Origin: Actinoplanes oblitus
Lineage (GTDB): Bacteria; Actinomycetota; Actinomycetes; Mycobacteriales; Micromonosporaceae
Length of the DNA stretch: 64,000 bases
Assembly (NCBI RefSeq): GCF_030252345.1
Contig: NZ_CP126980.1
Location: forward strand, 7,827,501 to 7,891,500
Reading direction: 5' to 3'
Shown here one piece after another: positions 60,188 through 64,000 of the stretch. The notes under the pieces are model-generated. The model worked only from the letters and a program-made list of their open reading frames with translations, was not told the origin of the DNA and made no database searches. The translations under genes and the position numbers were made by a program. Position 1 is the stretch's first letter. Each line of letters opens with the position of its first letter.

Positions 60188-61500
60188 TCGGCGACCGGGA
60201 TGCTCTGCGATTTGAGGTTGTCGATGGTCGATGCCTGCGCCTTCTCCAGCGCGTCCAGCAGCGTGCCCTGGCCGGAGACCGCCGCCTTGAAGCCGTCGGA
60301 GGCGGTGGCGTAGGTGGAGGTCATCGTCGGTCCCCAGGTGAAGTCCGGGCTGACCTGGGCGGACGCCTCGGCGAAGACGTCATAGATCTGCTGCCCGCCG
60401 TAGAAGTCGACGCCCTTGGACAGCGCCGGGAGCGTGGCGCCGGCCTTGGTCGCCGGGTACAGGTTGGCATCCTGGTTGAGCAGGGTGAGCGCCTCCTCCG
60501 AGGTGTTCAGCCAGATCGCGAACCGGGCCGCCTCGTAGGGGTGCTTCGAGCCCTTGAAGACCGCCGTGGACGAGCCACCCCAGTTGCCGGCCACCTTGCC
60601 GCCGGCGGTCCACTGCGGCATCGGGGCGACCGCCCACTTGCCGGCCGTGGCCGGCGCCCCCGAGGAGATCGAGTTGGCACCCCAGACCGCCGACACCCAG
60701 GTCCACGCCTGCCCCTTGTTGTACGCGTTGTCCCACTCCGTGGTCCACGGCGGCACCGCGGAGACCAGCTTCTTGCTGATCAGATCCTGCCAGTAGTTGG
60801 CCACCTTGGTGGTCGCCTCGTCGTGCAGGCCGACGGTCCACTTGCTGCCGTCGTTGCTGAACCAGCGGCCGCCGGCCTGCCAGGCCAGGCCGGCGAACTG
60901 GTTGATGTCGCTCTGCGAGAAGTTGGTGATGTAGCCGCCGGCGGCCTTCACCTTGACCGCCGCCGCGGCGTACTCCGCCCAGGTCGTCGGCACCGGGATG
61001 CCGGCCTTCTCGAAGAGGTCCTTGCGGTAGAACAGGGCCATCGGGCCGGCGTCCTGCGGCACGCCGTAGACGGCGTTCTGCTCGCCGAAGGTGACCTGGT
61101 TCCAGGTCCAGTCGACGAACTGGTCCTTGGCGTCGGTGACCGGCTTGCAGCCGGCCAGGTTCTCCAGGCCGTCCTGGACGCGGAAGCTGGGCAGCGCGTC
61201 GTACTCGATCTGGCCGAGGTCCGGGGCGTTGCCGGCCTTCAGCTGGTTGAAGAAGTTCTGATAGGTGCCGCCGTTGCCGTTCGGGCCGGTCTGGACCTTG
61301 ACCTGGATGTCCGGGTTCTTCGCGTTCCAGACCTTGACCACCTCCTCGATCTTCGGGATCCACGAGGTGAAGGTGAGGGTGACCGGACCGCTCGACGGAA
61401 CGCAACTCGCGGCCGGGGCCGCCACGGTGTCATCGCTCGTCGACGAGCAGGCGGTAAGGGCCAGCGAGGACGTCAGGAGAACGCCGAGAATTCTTCTCAT
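60184..61500 (-). CDS. ABC transporter sugar-binding lipoprotein
   Basis: A 438-residue family 1 solute-binding protein. The lipobox is LALTAC, with the lipidated Cys18. The mature part has VTLTFTSWIPKIEEVVKVWN at its start, then APDLGQIEYDALPSF and GVPQDAGPMALFYRKDLFEK, the usual sugar-binding-protein signature. It delivers an oligosaccharide, probably a galactoside, to the two permeases. It is the only gene of the operon with its own gap (30 bases) and ribosome binding site (GAAGG), which would allow higher output. Confidence 0.94.
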   Translation of the reverse strand: MRRILGVLLTSSLALTACSSTSDDTVAAPAASCVPSSGPVTLTFTSWIPKIEEVVKVWNAKNPDIQVKVQTGPNGNGGTYQNFFNQLKAGNAPDLGQIEYDALPSFRVQDGLENLAGCKPVTDAKDQFVDWTWNQVTFGEQNAVYGVPQDAGPMALFYRKDLFEKAGIPVPTTWAEYAAAAVKVKAAGGYITNFSQSDINQFAGLAWQAGGRWFSNDGSKWTVGLHDEATTKVANYWQDLISKKLVSAVPPWTTEWDNAYNKGQAWTWVSAVWGANSISSGAPATAGKWAVAPMPQWTAGGKVAGNWGGSSTAVFKGSKHPYEAARFAIWLNTSEEALTLLNQDANLYPATKAGATLPALSKGVDFYGGQQIYDVFAEASAQVSPDFTWGPTMTSTYATASDGFKAAVSGQGTLLDALEKAQASTIDNLKSQSIPVAE

Positions 61501-61530
61501 GGGAAAGCCTTCATCTGCCGGAGGGAGGGA

Positions 61531-62358
61531 TTATTTGACAGCGCCGGAGCCGAGACCGCTTCTCCAGAACCGCTGGAGGAGCAGAAAGGCGACGACCAGC
61601 GGAACGATCGAGACAAGGGCGCCGGTGAGCACCAGCATCCGCAGTTCGGGGAGCTGGTTGACCTGGGAGTTCCAGGAGTACAGGCCGAGCGTCACGGGGA
61701 ACAACCGCTCGTTGCCGAGCATGATCAGCGGCAGCAGGAAGTTGTTCCAGACCGCGACGAAATGGAACAGGAAAATGGTCACCAGGGCGGGGAACATCAG
61801 TTTGCTGGAGACGGTGAAGAAGGTGCGCACCTCGCCCGAGCCGTCCAGCCGGGCGGCCTCCAGCAATTCGTCCGGAACACTCGCGGTGGCGTAGATCCGG
61901 GCCAGGTACACGCCGAACGGGTTGACCAGGCTGGGCAGGAAGACCGACCAGAAGGTGTTCGTCGCGGCCAGCTGGCTGAAGATCAGGAAGAGCGGCAGGG
62001 CCAGTGCGGTGGCCGGGACCAGCACCCCGCCGAGCACGACGTTGAAGAGCAGCTCGCGGCCCGGGAAACGGTACTTGGCCAGGGCGTACCCGCACATCGC
62101 GGCGAGCAGGGTGCCGAGCAGCGCGGCACCGCCGGTGTAGAGGACGCTGTTCAGCATCCAGCGCAGGAAGACGCCGTCGCGGTAGTGGAACAGCTCGCTC
62201 AGGTTCTGCCCGAGGTGGAAGTCGGCGAACCAGAGCGGCGCGGTGCCGGAGAAGTCGCCGCGGGACTTCGTCGCGCCGACGAACAGCCACCAGATCGGGA
62301 TCAGGAAGTACAGCGTGCAGATGCCCATGACGCTCATGGCGGCGGCTTTGGACTTCAC
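61531..62358 (-). CDS. ABC sugar permease, MalG-type
   Basis: A 275-residue inner-membrane permease with six hydrophobic segments. The EAA loop is ELLEAARLDGSGEVRTFF, which contacts the ATPase. GTG start at 62358 overlaps the upstream stop (GTGA). It pairs with the MalF-type permease. The ATPase is not in the window; actinobacterial CUT1 systems often share an MsiK-type ATPase encoded elsewhere. Confidence 0.93.
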   Translation of the reverse strand: MKSKAAAMSVMGICTLYFLIPIWWLFVGATKSRGDFSGTAPLWFADFHLGQNLSELFHYRDGVFLRWMLNSVLYTGGAALLGTLLAAMCGYALAKYRFPGRELLFNVVLGGVLVPATALALPLFLIFSQLAATNTFWSVFLPSLVNPFGVYLARIYATASVPDELLEAARLDGSGEVRTFFTVSSKLMFPALVTIFLFHFVAVWNNFLLPLIMLGNERLFPVTLGLYSWNSQVNQLPELRMLVLTGALVSIVPLVVAFLLLQRFWRSGLGSGAVK

Positions 62359-63215
62359 TTCTCGCCCCCTCGCTGGGTGAACTTGAGGAAGGTGAACGAG
62401 AGGGCGAACGTGGCGACGGCCAGGACCACGCTGAACGCGGCGGCCAGGTTGAAGTTCGGGATCGACGAGGTGGAGTAGACGGTCAGGTTCGGCGTGTAGG
62501 TGCTGGAGACCGCCGAGCTGAAGGTGCGGAAGACCTGCGGCTCGGCGAGCAGCTGCAGGGTGCCGATGATCGAGAAGACGGTGGTCAGCACGATCGCCGG
62601 CATGACCAGCGGGATCTTGATGGACCAGGCGGTGCGCCACCGGCCGGCGCCGTCGATGGTGGCCGCCTCGTAGACCTCCTGCGGAATCGCCAGCAGGGCG
62701 GAGTAGATGATCAACATGTTGTAGCCGACGTAGACCCAGGTCACCACGTTGGCCATGGCCCACAGCACCAGGTCGGCGGAGAGCAGGTCCGCGTTCCGGG
62801 TGACAGCGGTGAACGGGGACAGGTTCGGTGAGTAGAGGAAGCCCCACATGATCGCGGCGACCACCCCGGGCACCGCGTAGGGGACGAAGAACGCCAGCCG
62901 GAAGAAGCGCCGGCCCTTGACCAGGCCGGAGTCGAGCAGCAGGGCGAGCAGCAGGGCCAGGCCCAGCATGATCGGGACCTGGACCACGCCGAAGAGCAGG
63001 ACCCGGCCGACCGACTCCCAGAACGGGCCGTTCTGGAACACGCGCTGGTACTGCTCCAGGCCGCCGAAGACCTCGCGGGCCGGGCCGAAGGTGCCGGTGC
63101 GGGTGACCTTGTAGAGCGACTGCTTGATCGCGTACCCGATCGGCGCCAGATAGAAGGCGGCGAACAGCAACCCGAACGGGGCGACGAAGAGGAGGATCGA
63201 TCTCTTCTTGATCAC
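62355..63215 (-). CDS. ABC sugar permease, MalF-type
   Basis: A 286-residue permease with six hydrophobic segments, starting KKRSILLFVAPFGLLFAAFY. The EAA loop is VYEAATIDGAGRWRTAW. GTG start at 63215 overlaps the GH42 stop (GTGA). Together with the next gene it forms the channel for the galactoside taken up by the binding protein. Confidence 0.93.
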   Translation of the reverse strand: MIKKRSILLFVAPFGLLFAAFYLAPIGYAIKQSLYKVTRTGTFGPAREVFGGLEQYQRVFQNGPFWESVGRVLLFGVVQVPIMLGLALLLALLLDSGLVKGRRFFRLAFFVPYAVPGVVAAIMWGFLYSPNLSPFTAVTRNADLLSADLVLWAMANVVTWVYVGYNMLIIYSALLAIPQEVYEAATIDGAGRWRTAWSIKIPLVMPAIVLTTVFSIIGTLQLLAEPQVFRTFSSAVSSTYTPNLTVYSTSSIPNFNLAAAFSVVLAVATFALSFTFLKFTQRGGEK

Positions 63216-64000
63216 GCCGGCTCCTCCTCGCGGACCACTGCCACCCCGCCGCCCTCGACGCGCAGCACGCCGTCCACCCGTGCACCGCTGATGAGGTCGT
63301 GCCCGGTGGCGGGCTGCTCGACGGCGTTCGCCCCGTGGTTCACGACGAAGAGGTAGCTGTTCCCGCCGCCCGTCCGCCGCACCACCTCGAGCCCGTCACC
63401 GAGGCGCTCATCAAGATCAACTTCTGCTTTTCGTACGACATGTCGCGTCAACTCGCGCATGGCGTCATCGTCGAGAGCCGTGGCGGCGTACCACGCCACC
63501 CCGTCGCCGAAGTCGTTGCGCGTGATCGCCGGCGTACCCGGCAGCGGCCCGTCGGCATAGGTGGCCACCGTCTCCGCGGTCGTGGTCCGCAGCCGCTCGG
63601 TCCAGAGCGATCCGGTGGCGCCGTTGCTGAGTCGCACCTCGTGCCCCGGTTTGAGCGGCGCGAACTCCTCGGCCCGCACGCCCAGCACGTCCCGGAACGC
63701 GCCCGGGTAACCGCCCAGCCGGATCCGGTCCCGCTCGTCGACGATCCCGCTGAAGAAGGTGACCAGCAGGTGCCCGCCGCCGGCCACGTAGTCGGCGATC
63801 CGGACCGCCGCCAGGTCACCGACCATGTAGAGACACGGGACGACGACCAGCCGGTATCCGGTGAGGTCCGCGTCCGGGGAGACGACGTCGCAGGTGACGC
63901 CGAGCGCGCGGAGCGCCCGGTGCGCCGCGTGCACCTGGTCGAGGTAGCGCACCGCCTGGGACGGCCGGGCCTCGCCCTCGGCAGCCCACCACGACTCCCA
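63212..64000 (-). CDS. GH42 beta-galactosidase, C-terminal part (5' end outside window)
   Basis: The last 262 codons of a family 42 beta-galactosidase. WESWWAAEGEA at the window edge and the trimerisation domain (LVVVPCLYMVGDLAAVRI, then GGHLLVTFFSGIVDE and GGYPGAFRDVLGVRAEEF) identify it, followed by a small beta C-terminal domain. The catalytic residues lie beyond the window. It is the first visible gene of the operon and is coupled to the MalF-type permease. Confidence 0.93.
   Translation of the reverse strand, partial: WESWWAAEGEARPSQAVRYLDQVHAAHRALRALGVTCDVVSPDADLTGYRLVVVPCLYMVGDLAAVRIADYVAGGGHLLVTFFSGIVDERDRIRLGGYPGAFRDVLGVRAEEFAPLKPGHEVRLSNGATGSLWTERLRTTTAETVATYADGPLPGTPAITRNDFGDGVAWYAATALDDDAMRELTRHVVRKAEVDLDERLGDGLEVVRRTGGGNSYLFVVNHGANAVEQPATGHDLISGARVDGVLRVEGGGVAVVREEEPA

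Noticed and set aside
57431..60313. 960-codon open frame on the plus strand
   Set aside because: It runs across the subtilase start, the hairpin array and the whole galactosidase on the opposite strand; it is open only because of GC bias and a 66-bp period.

Overview
The window is a chromosomal segment of a high-GC actinobacterium. GC-rich third codon positions, frequent GTG starts and many apparently leaderless promoters (TANNNT six or seven bases before the start codon) fit Actinomycetota. The topoisomerase IV pair, the F420-type nitroreductase, the DUF5995-like protein and the SWIM/MoxR/DUF5682/VWA block suggest Micromonosporaceae, perhaps Actinoplanes; that genus-level guess is inference. 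I saw no tRNA, rRNA, transposase, integrase or CRISPR array.

Layout. 1-3.1 kb: the end of a GH1 beta-glucosidase, a methyltransferase, a small membrane protein and an aldo/keto reductase with a MerR-type promoter. 3.1-4 kb: a divergent cupin/MarR pair around a perfect operator. 4.3-9 kb: topoisomerase IV (parE-parC). 9-12.7 kb: a stand-alone class III cyclase divergent from a large ATPase/LuxR regulator. 12.8-16.2 kb: a DUF5995-like protein and a two-component system with a lipoprotein. 16.2-20.7 kb: a striking cassette in which an AT-rich leader precedes a glutamine/glycine-rich repeat protein, a 69-residue inhibitor-I9-like protein and a subtilase without a signal peptide. 21.3-25.4 kb: a degenerate DnaQ/BRCT protein, a glutathionyl-hydroquinone-reductase-like protein and a MarR/EamA pair. 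25.4-33.5 kb: SWIM+DUF5691 fusion, MoxR ATPase, DUF5682 and VWA genes. 33.7-36.2 kb: a P-loop kinase, a methyltransferase, a DUF4142 protein and a small CxxC protein. 36.5-44 kb: exported proteins (a subtilase, two IPT/TIG proteins, two paralogous anchored proteins) and a Cys-rich DUF1540 protein. 44-47.8 kb: a tightly coupled operon of an NrtR-type Nudix regulator, a J-domain/pseudokinase, a VWA protein and a divergent adenylosuccinate-synthetase paralogue, behind a strong promoter with twin operators. 48-55.1 kb: membrane protein plus multicopper oxidase, an AAA ATPase, a nitroreductase, a second exported subtilase and a molybdopterin oxidoreductase with its flavin reductase. 55.1-64 kb: a third exported subtilase with a beta-propeller, a hairpin-repeat array and a galactoside operon (GH42, two permeases, binding protein, GH36).

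Themes. Four subtilases lie within 41 kb, three exported and one apparently cytoplasmic. Short tandem repeats occur both between genes and, in multiples of three, inside unrelated genes, so this chromosome seems prone to minisatellite growth. The two best candidates for undescribed systems are the Q-rich/I9-like/subtilase cassette and the NrtR/J-pseudokinase/VWA/PurA-like operon. Functions are assigned from motifs read by eye; no database search was run.
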